A program made the translations under genes and the position numbers. A model generated the notes under the pieces. The model was not told the origin of the DNA. It was given only the letters and a program-made list of their open reading frames with translations, and ran no database searches. Shown in pieces: positions 1-8,420 of a DNA stretch of 64,000 bases. Position 1 is the stretch's first letter; every line of letters starts with the position of its first letter. The stretch is taken from NCBI GenBank assembly GCA_041394945.1, contig JAWKHH010000004.1, forward strand, positions 558,001-622,000. The letters are read 5' to 3'. The stretch comes from Bryobacteraceae bacterium (GTDB lineage: Bacteria > Acidobacteriota > Terriglobia > Bryobacterales > Bryobacteraceae).

Positions 1-891
1 GTGCGCATGGGCCGGGCCCCAGGTGGAGCGGAGGAGTTCGGTTTCGAGCGAGAGATCGGCCACGCACGCGTTGGCGAGCGACTGGACGTCCATGCCGATG
101 GGCGCGCCGCCGCCGAACCCGCAGGCGACGATACGGTCCGGCCGGCGTCCGAGCGTGTCTTCGGCGAAGGCGACAGTCGGGTAGAGCACGGCCATCACCT
201 CGTCGAGGTTCATGTCGGCCAGTTCGACGCAGCGGACGAGCTTCGGGTCGCGGCCGTCGCAAAGAGCCACCGTCAGCACCGGGCCGGCGAGCTTGGTGAG
301 GATGGCGAGACCGGAGGCCGGGAGCAGATCGAGCGCCGCTAGCGTGGAGGTGGTGACGAGGCCCGGGTTGAAGCCGGCGGCGCGGAAGGGCGCTTCGTAG
401 CGGGTGACGATGTCGCGCGCGGCGGCGACGACGACGGCTTCGGTGTGGCCGTTGGCCGCCTTGCGGGCGTGATAGCTGACGGCGGCGGTGTCGAGATCGA
501 ACGGCACGGTCTTCTTCATGCGGAAGCGGACGAGCGAAAGCTGCTCTTCTTTGTTGCCGGAGAAGGAATCGAAATCGAGGATGGCGACGCGGGCGCAGTA
601 GTCGGGGAGGATGACCGCGGCGTCGCGTCGGCGGCCGTTGAGGCGGAGGAGCGCGGCGACGTGGGCGGCGAAGGCGTCGGCGTGGAGGACGTTGTCGTTC
701 ACCGGGGAGATCGCGAGCACTTCGCTCTCGAAGGGCCGGAAACCGATCTCGGGCGGTTGGCCACGCTTGGCCGGGCGGACGGCATGGGCGACGCCGCCGG
801 CCGAGATCTCGAACGCGTAGGCCGGCGGCGGATCGTCGAGGAACGAAGGAAGCGCCGGGAGCGAGGCGCGAATCTGGTCGAACAGGGGCAT
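1..891 (-). CDS. pilM: PilM-like type IV pilus assembly protein (partial)
   Basis: The minus strand is open from an ATG at 891 to the window edge (297 codons, no stop), so the C-terminus lies outside the window. The protein starts MPLFDQIRASLPALP and has the actin-like fold signature of PilM-type proteins: an early DNVLHADAF segment, a strand with ILPDYCARVAILDF, and the family-typical RFRMKKTVPFDLDTAAVSYH-like segment (about residues 128-147). PilM is a cytoplasmic actin-like protein that binds the PilN tail and links the inner-membrane alignment complex to the motor. It starts 12 bp after the pilB stop and is probably co-transcribed with it, with further pil genes expected to the left. No signal peptide is visible. 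The family call is fairly sure, the symbol less so. Confidence 0.75.
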   Translation of the reverse strand, partial: MPLFDQIRASLPALPSFLDDPPPAYAFEISAGGVAHAVRPAKRGQPPEIGFRPFESEVLAISPVNDNVLHADAFAAHVAALLRLNGRRRDAAVILPDYCARVAILDFDSFSGNKEEQLSLVRFRMKKTVPFDLDTAAVSYHARKAANGHTEAVVVAAARDIVTRYEAPFRAAGFNPGLVTTSTLAALDLLPASGLAILTKLAGPVLTVALCDGRDPKLVRCVELADMNLDEVMAVLYPTVAFAEDTLGRRPDRIVACGFGGGAPIGMDVQSLANACVADLSLETELLRSTWGPAHAH

Positions 892-903
892 ACGGAGCCG
901 GGG

Positions 904-2511
904 TCAGCCTTCGATGAAGGTGACCTTGTTGACCTCCTTCATCGTACTCAGGCCGAGACGCACCTTTTCAAGCGCCGATTCGCGGAGGAATGTCATTCCC
1001 TCGTCGCGCGCGACGCGTTTGATCTCCGATGCCGGGCGGCGGTCCAGAATCATCTCGCGGATCTTTTCGGAAAGGTCGAGCAGTTCGTGAATGGCGGTCC
1101 GGCCGTGGTAGCCCGTGCCGCCGCATTCGAAGCACCCTGCGCCTTCATAGAATGTGACGTCGCGCCATTCCTCCGGGTTGAGTCCGGATTCGACGAGATA
1201 CTCGTCCTCGTAGGTGACCGGCTTCTTGCAGAATTCGCAGATGACGCGCACCAGCCGCTGCGCAAGGACGCAGTTGAGAGCCGAGACGAAGTTATAGGGC
1301 TCCACACCCATGTTGATGAAGCGGCCGAGCACGTCGAACACGTTGTTGGCGTGGACGGTGGTGAAGACAAGGTGGCCGGTGAGGGCGGCGTTGATGGCGA
1401 TCTGCGCGGTTTCCTGGTCGCGGATTTCGCCGACGAGGATCTTGTCGGGGTCGTGACGGAGGATCGAACGCAGGCCGCGGGCGAAGGTGAGTCCCTTCTT
1501 CTCGTTCACCGGGATCTGCGTGATGCCCTTGATCTGGTATTCGACCGGGTCCTCAATGGTGATGATCTTGTCTTCGTCGTTCTTGATTTCCGAGATGGCG
1601 GCGTAGAGGGTGGTGGTTTTGCCCGAGCCGGTGGGGCCGGTGACGAGCACCATGCCGTAGGGCTCCTTGATGTAGCGGCGGAATTTCGTGATGTCGCCTT
1701 CGGAGAAGCCCACGACCTCGAGCGAGAGCTTGGCGAACTTCTCGCTCATCGACTCCTTGTCGAGCACGCGGAGCACAGCGTCTTCACCGTGGACGGTGGG
1801 CATGATGGAGACGCGGAAATCGATGAGGCGGCCTTTGTAGCGGACGCGGAAGCGGCCGTCCTGCGGGACGCGGCGCTCGGCGATGTCGAGCTCGCTCATC
1901 ACCTTGATGCGCGAGATGATGGTCGAGTGCCAGTCCTTGGCGATGGGCGGCATGGCGTAGTTGAGCACGCCGTCGATGCGGTACTTGATCACCACCTCGG
2001 CGTCGCGCGTTTCGATGTGAATGTCGGAGGCGCGGCGTTCGAGGGCGTTGAAAATCGTCGTGTCGACGAGCTTGATGACCGGAGCGATGTCGGAGTCGGC
2101 GGCGGTGAGCTTGTCGATGGAGAGGGTTTCGTCGGCGTTCTCTTCGTCGGCGACGACGTCGAGGGTAAAGGTCTCGGTGACCTCTTCGAGGACGCGCTGC
2201 GACTGTTCGGACTTCTTGAGGAGGTCCGAGATCTGCTGGAGGGTGGCGACCTTGGCGCGGAGCTTGCGGCTGAGCAGGACCGAGAGGTCGTCGATCAGAT
2301 TGAGGTTGCGAGGGTCGGCGAGGGCGATTTCCAGGGTTCCGTTCACCGACTTCAGGGGGACGAAGTTGTAGCGGAACATGAGCTCGACCGGGACGGTCTG
2401 GAAGAGCTCATGGTCGATGTGGGCCTCTTTGAGGTCGATGAACTCGCACCGGTAGCGCGCTGCAAGTGCTTTGGTTTGTTCGAGATTGAGCGATTGCGCG
2501 GTGGTCGCCAT
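904..2511 (-). CDS. pilB: Type IV pilus extension ATPase PilB / GspE family
   Basis: Hexameric ATPase that powers pilus assembly at the cytoplasmic face of the inner membrane. The 535-aa product has an N-terminal GspE/MshEN-type domain (about 1-140), then the Asp-box region (ASDIHIE, 161-167), Walker A GPTGSGKT (292-299), a Walker B-like ILVGEIRD (358-365), a His-box HLVFTTVHANN, and a four-cysteine zinc site (CEFC at 425-428 and CFEC at 460-463). The ATG at 2511 was chosen because a GAAGG Shine-Dalgarno lies about 10 nt upstream and the protein then begins like its family. The reading frame extends 44 codons further upstream, but that part is proline/arginine-rich and overlaps the toxin-antitoxin operator. 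The next gene in the same direction is pilM-like. Confidence 0.93.
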   Translation of the reverse strand: MATTAQSLNLEQTKALAARYRCEFIDLKEAHIDHELFQTVPVELMFRYNFVPLKSVNGTLEIALADPRNLNLIDDLSVLLSRKLRAKVATLQQISDLLKKSEQSQRVLEEVTETFTLDVVADEENADETLSIDKLTAADSDIAPVIKLVDTTIFNALERRASDIHIETRDAEVVIKYRIDGVLNYAMPPIAKDWHSTIISRIKVMSELDIAERRVPQDGRFRVRYKGRLIDFRVSIMPTVHGEDAVLRVLDKESMSEKFAKLSLEVVGFSEGDITKFRRYIKEPYGMVLVTGPTGSGKTTTLYAAISEIKNDEDKIITIEDPVEYQIKGITQIPVNEKKGLTFARGLRSILRHDPDKILVGEIRDQETAQIAINAALTGHLVFTTVHANNVFDVLGRFINMGVEPYNFVSALNCVLAQRLVRVICEFCKKPVTYEDEYLVESGLNPEEWRDVTFYEGAGCFECGGTGYHGRTAIHELLDLSEKIREMILDRRPASEIKRVARDEGMTFLRESALEKVRLGLSTMKEVNKVTFIEG

Positions 2512-2606
2512 GGTTGCCTTCGGGGTGGCCGGCCGCGTTTGGTGCGGGCACGGGTTCTCCCTGATAGATTTGACGGCGGCGGGGGGATTTTCGTGCAGGG
2601 CGGGTG

Positions 2607-2628
2607 GTATCCTACCTTGGTAGGATAC
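2607..2628. promoter_or_regulatory. Perfect inverted repeat, probable toxin-antitoxin operator
   Basis: Two 10-bp arms, GTATCCTACC and GGTAGGATAC, are exact reverse complements separated by TT. The site ends 8 bp before the antitoxin ATG. The left arm contains a possible -10 (TATCCT, 2608-2613) and the right arm contains AGGA, which could be the ribosome binding site. A dimeric ribbon-helix-helix antitoxin bound here would block both, the usual autoregulation of such modules. The repeat is seen directly; its binding role is inferred. Confidence 0.7.
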
Positions 2629-2636
2629 ATTTGGCC

Positions 2637-2909
2637 ATGCCACGCGGCAACCCTTCGCCCAAACTTGCGATCACTATCGACCCCGAGGTCCACGAGAGCG
2701 TCGTCGCAGCGGCGGCGCGCGAGGGGGTCAGCATCTCGGCGTGGTTGACGGCGGCGGCGCGCGAGGCGTTGCGCCGGCGGACGGGGTTGGCGGCCGTCGC
2801 CGAATGGGAGAAGGAGCACGGCCTTCTGACGCCGGAGGAGATGGAGCAAGCGCGGGGCAGGGTGCGGACACAACTGCGAAACGCACGAGCCAGCCGGCGG
2901 CCGGCATGA
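2637..2909 (+). CDS. Ribbon-helix-helix/CopG-like antitoxin
   Basis: A 90-aa protein starting MPRGNPSPKLAITID. The strand KLAITIDPEVHESVV followed by AAREGVSISAWLTAAAREAL fits a short beta-strand plus two helices of a ribbon-helix-helix DNA-binding domain. The charged C-terminal tail (about 55-90) would wrap the toxin. The start codon is ATG 2637, just downstream of a perfect 22-bp palindrome. Its last codons overlap the start of the PIN-domain gene by 4 bp (ATGA), which implies translational coupling. Expected role: neutralises the downstream nuclease and represses the operon. No exact family was recognised beyond the RHH-like pattern. Confidence 0.72.
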   Translation: MPRGNPSPKLAITIDPEVHESVVAAAAREGVSISAWLTAAAREALRRRTGLAAVAEWEKEHGLLTPEEMEQARGRVRTQLRNARASRRPA

Positions 2910-3283
2910 CGGGTTTCGTATACGACGCTGCGGTGTTCGTGGCAGCAGAGCGAAATGAACGCCGGGTGTGGGCCGAGCACAAGGCGCGGCTGGAGTTGGG
3001 TGCGGCCGTCCTGGCTCCCGCTGTGGTGGTTGCCCAAGTCAGCCGGTCGCCGGAGCAGGTTCAACTCCGTCGTTTTCTCGCGGGCTGCGAGATTGTGCCG
3101 TTCGATGAACGCGATGCGCACGAGGCAGGGCGGCTGCTGGGACTCACGAAGACGACGGATGTGGTGGACGCGGCGGTGGTCGGGGTGGCCCAACGCCGGA
3201 AGGCCGTGATCCTCACGGGCGACGCCGGTGACATGGGCCGGCTTGCGGCGGCGGGCGGCGAGGTCCCGGTAGAGGGTTTGTGA
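2906..3283 (+). CDS. PIN-domain toxin (VapC-like)
   Basis: The 125-aa product begins MTGFVYDAAVFVAAER, with the first PIN acidic residue in YDAAVFVAA. Further family-like positions are the E/Q-rich helix around VSRSPEQVQLRR, TTDVVDAAVVGVAQRR with its acidic residue, and the end segment VILTGDAGDMGRLA. PIN toxins are Mg-dependent ribonucleases, often cutting tRNA or rRNA. The start overlaps the antitoxin stop (ATGA). An upstream in-frame extension exists from 2741, but it lies entirely inside the antitoxin gene and lacks any domain. It converges on the next gene with only 6 bp between the stops. Function is inferred from fold and gene order. Confidence 0.8.
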   Translation: MTGFVYDAAVFVAAERNERRVWAEHKARLELGAAVLAPAVVVAQVSRSPEQVQLRRFLAGCEIVPFDERDAHEAGRLLGLTKTTDVVDAAVVGVAQRRKAVILTGDAGDMGRLAAAGGEVPVEGL

Positions 3284-3289
3284 AGCGCT

Positions 3290-4189
3290 TCAGCCGAACT
3301 TGTACAGCCGGTGCGCGGTGCGGCCGAGGATCCATTCCTTGTCCTCGGCGGTGAAGAATGGAATGATCTCCTTCATGATGAGGAACTCGTAGAAGTTGGC
3401 GTAGACCAGCCGGCGCGGGCCGTAGCGGTCGTAGAGGCGCCGGAGGAACGGCCAGACGTCGCGGAAGGGCGGTTCCTTGGTCTTCGAGGGGTTGTGGAGC
3501 GAGGTGCGGACGTAGACGTTCGGATGCCGTGCGAGGTCGAGCAGGGGGCCGAAGCCCTCGCTGTCGGGCCGGGTGATGTCGATCATGGCGATGTGATCGA
3601 TCACGATGTTGACGCCGGGGAAGCGCGCGGCCATGTCGCCCACCTGACCCACCTGATGCGGGGCGAGGAAGATGTTGAACGTGCAGCCGAGTTGCTCGGC
3701 CTTCTTCCAGAGCGGATCGCAGACGGGATCGTTGAGCCAGACGACGTCGCGATTGTAGATGGGGCTGAGGCGGAGTCCGATGAGTCCGTCGTCTTTGACG
3801 AGGCGTTCGAGGCGGCCGGGGTTCTCCTTGTCGGCGGGATCGTGGAGGCGGTGGCCGACGAGCAGTCCGATGGCGGCGAACTTACCCGGCCAGGTCTTCA
3901 CGATGTAGCTCGGGTAGCGATTGTCGCGGCCGTAGTAGCAGACGTGCGAGATGACGACGTGGTCGATGCCGTGGCTGCGCATTTCGGCGAGCAGGAACTC
4001 GGCGGAGTATTCGTGCTTGGGGATGTTGGTGGGGCAGACGGCGAGCGCGGGGTCGATGGGGAAGCGCGGATCGTGCAGCACCCACGCGTGCTCGGCGGCG
4101 TTGACGACGGGCGCTTTCGGCTTGGGCGCCGTTTGGAGTGCTCCCTGCGCGGCGGCGGCCGGGACGAGCAGCGCTTCGCGGCGCGTCAT
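3290..4189 (-). CDS. Amidohydrolase-2 family protein with degenerate metal site
   Basis: A 299-aa TIM-barrel protein of the amidohydrolase-2 (lactonase/decarboxylase-like) type. The N-terminus MTRREALLVPAAAAQG resembles a short Tat signal. The middle keeps barrel hallmarks (GLIGLRLSPIYN, FPGVNIVIDHIAMID with its His, HPNVYVRTS). Two metal ligands look lost: the usual D-x-H-x-H start reads A-E-H-A-W (only His34 kept), and the late GSDFP-type motif reads YANFYEF with Asn in place of Asp. It may therefore be a metal-poor variant or have a different role. It follows the CocE/NonD gene with a 4-bp ATGA overlap, so the two are translationally coupled. Confidence 0.75.
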   Translation of the reverse strand: MTRREALLVPAAAAQGALQTAPKPKAPVVNAAEHAWVLHDPRFPIDPALAVCPTNIPKHEYSAEFLLAEMRSHGIDHVVISHVCYYGRDNRYPSYIVKTWPGKFAAIGLLVGHRLHDPADKENPGRLERLVKDDGLIGLRLSPIYNRDVVWLNDPVCDPLWKKAEQLGCTFNIFLAPHQVGQVGDMAARFPGVNIVIDHIAMIDITRPDSEGFGPLLDLARHPNVYVRTSLHNPSKTKEPPFRDVWPFLRRLYDRYGPRRLVYANFYEFLIMKEIIPFFTAEDKEWILGRTAHRLYKFG

Positions 4190-5925
4190 TTCGGGATCAC
4201 CGGCAGCAGCAGGTACGAGGTGTGGGTAGGCGAGTGATGAATGGTCTGCGTGGCCACCTTCACATTCGTGCCGCGGCCGAATTCCTCGCCGGTGTTCGGG
4301 TTTCGATCGAACTGGGGGAAGTGGCTCGACGTCACGTCGACGCGAATGCGGTGTCCGCGCTGGAACTCGACGCTCGTGCCCACCATGTCGATTTCGAATT
4401 CGTAGACCTTGCCGGGCTCGAGGAGTTTCGGGGTGGACGTGCCTTCGCGGTAGCGGGCGCGGACGATGCCCTCGGCCATGTTCATCGATCGGCCGTCGGG
4501 ATAGACGTCGATCAGTTTGGCGATGAAGTCGGTGTCGACGGCGTCGGAGGAGGCGTGGAGAACGAGCTTCACGGGGCCGGTGACTTCGACGGGGTCCTTG
4601 ATGAAATCCGAGGTATAGACGAGCACGTCACCGCGCGATTCGACGGGGCGTTGATCCCTGGGGCCGGCAGGCGTCGGCGTGCCGCAGCAGTTGTTGCCAC
4701 CGAGGGAGGGGACGGGGTTGGCGGGATCGTAGCGGTAGGTATCGGTGGCGGCGGATTTGGGCGCGTCCCAGGAGAGGCCGCGGTCCTCGCGGAGGTACAT
4801 TTTCGTGTACCTGGCGCGCGCGAGCGGGTACTCGTTTTCGGTGCGCCATTCGTTGCGGCCCATCACGTAGAGGCGCACGGGGGGATCGCGGTCGACGCCG
4901 TTGGCGACGCCTTTCAGCCAGTAGTCGAAGTAGCGCAGCTCGACGGCGTGCATGTCGACAAAGGCGTGCTCGCCGAAGTCGATCTCGCCGAACTTGCGTG
5001 AGGCGCCGTGGCCCCAGGGTCCGATGATGAGGCGGGAACCTTTGCGCGCGGCGTCGGTCTTGCCTTTCTTCGAGAGCAGCGCGTAGCCGCGGAGGGTGCC
5101 CTGGCTGAAGATGTCGAACCAGCCGCCGAAGGTGTGGGCGGGGACGGCGATGCGATCCATCACCTCTTCCGCGTTGAGTTTCTTCCAGTATTCGTCGTAG
5201 TCGGGATGGGCGATCCAGTCGCGGTAGAACTGGGCGTTGCGGCCGGCGAGACGCTGCATGTCGTTTAGGGGAAGGTGCTGGAGGAGATTGTCGAAGGCGA
5301 GGCCCGGCGGATTGGCGCCGAGGTGCGGACCGGTGTTCTGCATGATGCGCGACTCCTGGCGCACGGGTCCCCACCCGAAGTTGAACGAAAGGCGCCAGCC
5401 GCCGTTGAGGGTGATCCAGTCGTGGTAGAGGCTGGTGGCGGCGACGGCGGGGAAGATCGCGGTGAGGTGCGGCGGGGAGGCCATGGCGGCGCGCCACTGC
5501 ACGTGCCCGAGGTACGACCCGCCCTGCATGCCTACCTTGCCATTGGACCAGGGCTGCGCGGCGGCCCACTCGACGGTGTCGAAGCCGTCTTCGATGTCGT
5601 TGCGGAAGGGCTCCCATTTGCCATCCGATTCGTGCCGGCCGCGGACATCCTGATAGACGTAGACGTACCCGCGCTGGGCGAAGAAAACGGCGGCGGCGTA
5701 GGCGTTGGGCGTGCGTTCGGTGGAGTAGGGAGTGCGGCTGATAATCACCGGGTATCGGCCGGGCGCGGCGGGCCGGTAGATGTCGGCGTAGAGCTTGGCG
5801 CCGTCGCGCATGGGGATGGCGACGAGATTATCCAGCGCAACGTCGTTGGTAGGGGGATAGGGGGCCGGGAAGTCAACGGCGGCGAAAAGAGGGAGAGCGG
5901 CAAGCGCCGCGAGAGTCCGTGTCAT
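4186..5925 (-). CDS. CocE/NonD family (X-Pro dipeptidyl-peptidase S15-like) hydrolase
   Basis: A 579-aa secreted alpha/beta hydrolase. A Sec-like signal (MTRTLAALAALPLFAA) precedes the catalytic domain. The nucleophile elbow is GGSYLG, with Ser137. The Asp and His are expected around FGGWFDIFSQG and GPWGHGASRKFGE, both of which are family segments. The C-terminal jelly-roll (from about residue 400) carries GTSVEFQRGHRIRVDVTSS, typical of the X-Pro dipeptidase C-terminal domain. The family cleaves esters and amides, including acyl-peptides and cephalosporin esters; the substrate here is unknown. It is the first gene of a two-gene operon with the amidohydrolase. Its start is only 24 bp from the divergent amidohydrolase gene at 5950. 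Confidence 0.9.
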   Translation of the reverse strand: MTRTLAALAALPLFAAVDFPAPYPPTNDVALDNLVAIPMRDGAKLYADIYRPAAPGRYPVIISRTPYSTERTPNAYAAAVFFAQRGYVYVYQDVRGRHESDGKWEPFRNDIEDGFDTVEWAAAQPWSNGKVGMQGGSYLGHVQWRAAMASPPHLTAIFPAVAATSLYHDWITLNGGWRLSFNFGWGPVRQESRIMQNTGPHLGANPPGLAFDNLLQHLPLNDMQRLAGRNAQFYRDWIAHPDYDEYWKKLNAEEVMDRIAVPAHTFGGWFDIFSQGTLRGYALLSKKGKTDAARKGSRLIIGPWGHGASRKFGEIDFGEHAFVDMHAVELRYFDYWLKGVANGVDRDPPVRLYVMGRNEWRTENEYPLARARYTKMYLREDRGLSWDAPKSAATDTYRYDPANPVPSLGGNNCCGTPTPAGPRDQRPVESRGDVLVYTSDFIKDPVEVTGPVKLVLHASSDAVDTDFIAKLIDVYPDGRSMNMAEGIVRARYREGTSTPKLLEPGKVYEFEIDMVGTSVEFQRGHRIRVDVTSSHFPQFDRNPNTGEEFGRGTNVKVATQTIHHSPTHTSYLLLPVIPK

Positions 5926-5937
5926 CGCCCGCGATTA

Positions 5938-5943
5938 TATACT
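5938..5943 (+). promoter_or_regulatory. -10 box directly before a start codon (leaderless promoter candidate)
   Basis: TATACT lies 6 nt before the ATG at 5950, and there is no Shine-Dalgarno. Transcription starting about 7 nt after the box would begin at the A of the ATG. A -35 is not obvious (GTCCGT at the 17-bp spacing). Confidence 0.45.
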
Positions 5944-5949
5944 GCGTTT

Positions 5950-7176
5950 ATGCTCCTTCGACTTGGCGCGGCGCTGGTGGTGTGCCTGGCGTTGCACGCG
6001 CAAACCTACGATATCGTCCTCAAAGGCGGGCACGTGATCGATCCGGCGAACAATATCGACGCCATTCGCGACGTAGCCATCGCCGGTGGAAAGATCGCGC
6101 GGGTGGCCGAGAACATCCCGGCGTCGGAGGCGAAGAAAGCGGTGGATGCGAAAGACCGCTTCGTGGCGCCCGGACTCATCGATCTGCACTTCCATTCGTT
6201 CGGGTACTCCGGCGCGATCTTCCCGGACGATACGGCGCTGGTGGCCGGGACGACGACGGTGGTGGACGCCGGCGGGCCGGGATACCGGACCGTGGCCGAC
6301 TTCAAGAAGAAGATCGTGGCGGTCTCGACGACGCGCGTACTGGGCCTGATCAACATCGCCGGGTACGGGATGACGGGTTCGGTTTCCGAAGACAACGTGG
6401 AAGATATGCTGCCGGACAAGACGGCGGCGGCGATCAAGGCAAATCGCGACGTGATCGTGGGGATCAAGGTGGCGCACTTCGGCAAGCCGGGTTGGGACGC
6501 GTTGAAGCGCGGGATCGAAGCGGGGCGGCTGGCCGATGTTCCGGTGATGGTGGACGATAAGATTTTCACGAACGCCGGCCGCACGTCGCGCGAGAAGCTG
6601 CTCGACGTGATGAGGCCGGGCGACATGCACACGCACATGTATAACGACCGGCAGGTGGAAATCGTAAGCCGGTTCAACGGTAAGGTGCAGGACTACGCGA
6701 TCGAAGCGCGGCGGCGGGGTGTGCTGTTCGATCTCGGGCACGGGGGCGGGAGTTTTCTGTGGCCGGTGGCGACGGCGGCGGCGCGGCAGGGCTTCTGGCC
6801 GGATACGATTTCGACGGACCTCCACTCTTCGAGCATCATGATCCAGCAGAGCGACATGCCGAATTGCATGTCGAAGCTGATGCTGCTCGGGATGACGCTG
6901 CAGGACGCCGTGAAGAAATCGACGGAGATGCCGGCGCGGGCGATCCACCGGTTCCCGGAGATCGGGACGCTCGGCGAGGGGCGCGAGGCGGACGTGGCGG
7001 TGCTGGCGATGCGCGATGGCGTGTTCGCGTTCAAGGATGCGTGGGGCAAGAAGAGGCTCGGCACGAAGAAGCTGGAAAATGTTTTGACGATCCGGGCCGG
7101 GAAGATCGTGATCGATCTCGAAGGGCGCGGATACCCTGAGTGGACGAAGGCGGGCGAGTACGAGGTGATCCAATGA
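5950..7176 (+). CDS. Secreted amidohydrolase/deacetylase-family metallohydrolase (copy 1)
   Basis: A 408-aa protein with a signal peptide (MLLRLGAALVVCLALHAQ). It is a dihydroorotase/D-aminoacylase-like amidohydrolase: an N-terminal beta-sandwich with DIVLKGGHVIDP, metal-binding H80-x-H82 in LIDLHFH, a probable carboxylated lysine in VIVGIKVAHF, His in MHTHMY and in FDLGHGGG, and a catalytic Asp in TISTDLHSS. The C-terminus re-forms the sandwich (GREADVAVLAM). The ATG at 5950 is preferred because the signal peptide starts there; the frame runs 225 codons upstream, antisense to the CocE gene. It overlaps its paralogue at 7173 by 4 bp. The likely substrates are N-acyl amino acids or cyclic amides; the specificity is unknown. 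Confidence 0.9.
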   Translation: MLLRLGAALVVCLALHAQTYDIVLKGGHVIDPANNIDAIRDVAIAGGKIARVAENIPASEAKKAVDAKDRFVAPGLIDLHFHSFGYSGAIFPDDTALVAGTTTVVDAGGPGYRTVADFKKKIVAVSTTRVLGLINIAGYGMTGSVSEDNVEDMLPDKTAAAIKANRDVIVGIKVAHFGKPGWDALKRGIEAGRLADVPVMVDDKIFTNAGRTSREKLLDVMRPGDMHTHMYNDRQVEIVSRFNGKVQDYAIEARRRGVLFDLGHGGGSFLWPVATAAARQGFWPDTISTDLHSSSIMIQQSDMPNCMSKLMLLGMTLQDAVKKSTEMPARAIHRFPEIGTLGEGREADVAVLAMRDGVFAFKDAWGKKRLGTKKLENVLTIRAGKIVIDLEGRGYPEWTKAGEYEVIQ

Positions 7177-8387
7177 GAGCGGCCTTGCTGCTGGTGCTGG
7201 CGGGCGCGCTGCCGGCCGCCGATGTGTTCGACATCCTGATCAAGAACGGACGCGTGATCGATATCGCCGCCGGACGCAACGGCCGCATGGACGTGGCGAT
7301 CGCGGGCGGGAAGATCGTGCGGGTGGCGCCGAACCTGCGCGCATCGCAGGCGCGCGTGGTGATCGAGGCCGGCGAGTACATCGTCTCGCCCGGGCTGATC
7401 GACATTCACGCGCATTTCGACGAAGACGGCGCGTCACTGAACCTGAACCCGGACCACAACGCGCTGCGTTTCGGCGTTACGACGGCGGTGGACGCGGGTT
7501 CGTCGGGGGCGGATAACTTCGAGCGTTTCCGGCAGCGGACGATCGATACGTCAGTGACGCGGGTGCTCGCGTTCGTGAATATCGTGGCGGCGGGAATGTA
7601 CGGCGGCCAGGTGGAGAACGATCCGAAGCAGATGGATGTGGAGAAAGCCGCGGCGACGGTGATGAAGCATCGCGACGTGGTGGTGGGGATCAAGACGGCG
7701 CACTACCAGCCGGCCGATTGGACGGCGGTGGACAACGCGGTGAAGGCGGCCGAGGGTTCGAACAGCGTGGTGATGGTGGACTTTCATCCGAAGCCGGGGC
7801 GCGGGTATCGCGAACTGATTCTCGAACACATGCGGCCGGGCGACATCCACACGCACTTCTACGGGCGGCTGACGCCGCAGCTCGATGAGAGCAAGCGGGT
7901 GCAGCGCTACATGCTAGAGGCGCGGAAGCGCGGGGTGTTGTTCGACGTGGGGCACGGGTCCGGGAGCTTTTGGTTCCGGATCGCGAAGCCGATGATCGAG
8001 CAGGGATTCCTCCCGGATACGATTTCCACCGATATTCATAAGTCGAGCATCATGCTGCCGCGGGCGACGATGACGAACGTGATGTCGAAGTTTCTGAACC
8101 TGGGCGTTTCGGTGGAGCAGATTATTGAGCGGTCGACGGTGAATCCGGCGAAGGCGATCCGGCGGCCGGAGTTGGGGACGTTGAAAGAGGGCAGCGTCGC
8201 CGACGTGGCGATTTTGAAGCTGGAACAGGGCGAGTTTCCGTTTCTCGATTCAGGGCATGGGAAGCTCACCGGGCGGGAGCGGCTGCGCTGCGCGGTGACG
8301 ATTCGCGCGGGGAAGGTGGTGTGGGACGAGGACGGGTTGAGCCTGGGGGATGTATCGCAGGCGGGGCCATACAGTAACTTCAAGTAG
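7173..8387 (+). CDS. Secreted amidohydrolase/deacetylase-family metallohydrolase (copy 2)
   Basis: The 404-aa paralogue of the preceding gene, translationally coupled to it by ATGA. It has a signal peptide (MRAALLLVLAGALPAA), the sandwich strand DILIKNGRVIDI, H79-x-H81 in LIDIHAHF, the lysine in VVVGIKTAHY, His in DIHTHFY and FDVGHGSGSF, and Asp in TISTDIHKSSIM. It keeps the same catalytic set as copy 1, but the region around 220-240 differs (PKPGRGYRE against TNAGRTSRE), which would allow a different substrate. A tandem duplication followed by divergence is inferred. It ends convergent with metF, leaving a 33-bp gap in which no terminator is clear. Confidence 0.9.
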   Translation: MRAALLLVLAGALPAADVFDILIKNGRVIDIAAGRNGRMDVAIAGGKIVRVAPNLRASQARVVIEAGEYIVSPGLIDIHAHFDEDGASLNLNPDHNALRFGVTTAVDAGSSGADNFERFRQRTIDTSVTRVLAFVNIVAAGMYGGQVENDPKQMDVEKAAATVMKHRDVVVGIKTAHYQPADWTAVDNAVKAAEGSNSVVMVDFHPKPGRGYRELILEHMRPGDIHTHFYGRLTPQLDESKRVQRYMLEARKRGVLFDVGHGSGSFWFRIAKPMIEQGFLPDTISTDIHKSSIMLPRATMTNVMSKFLNLGVSVEQIIERSTVNPAKAIRRPELGTLKEGSVADVAILKLEQGEFPFLDSGHGKLTGRERLRCAVTIRAGKVVWDEDGLSLGDVSQAGPYSNFK

Positions 8388-8420
8388 TGTGAACTACAGA
8401 TCGAATGAAGGGCCGTCCCG

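Noticed and set aside
445..2748. A 767-codon open frame on the plus strand
   Set aside because: It lies antisense to pilM and pilB, whose domains are clear, and its protein is a low-complexity Asp/Gly/Val/Arg text with no family pattern. GC-rich codons keep the opposite frame open.
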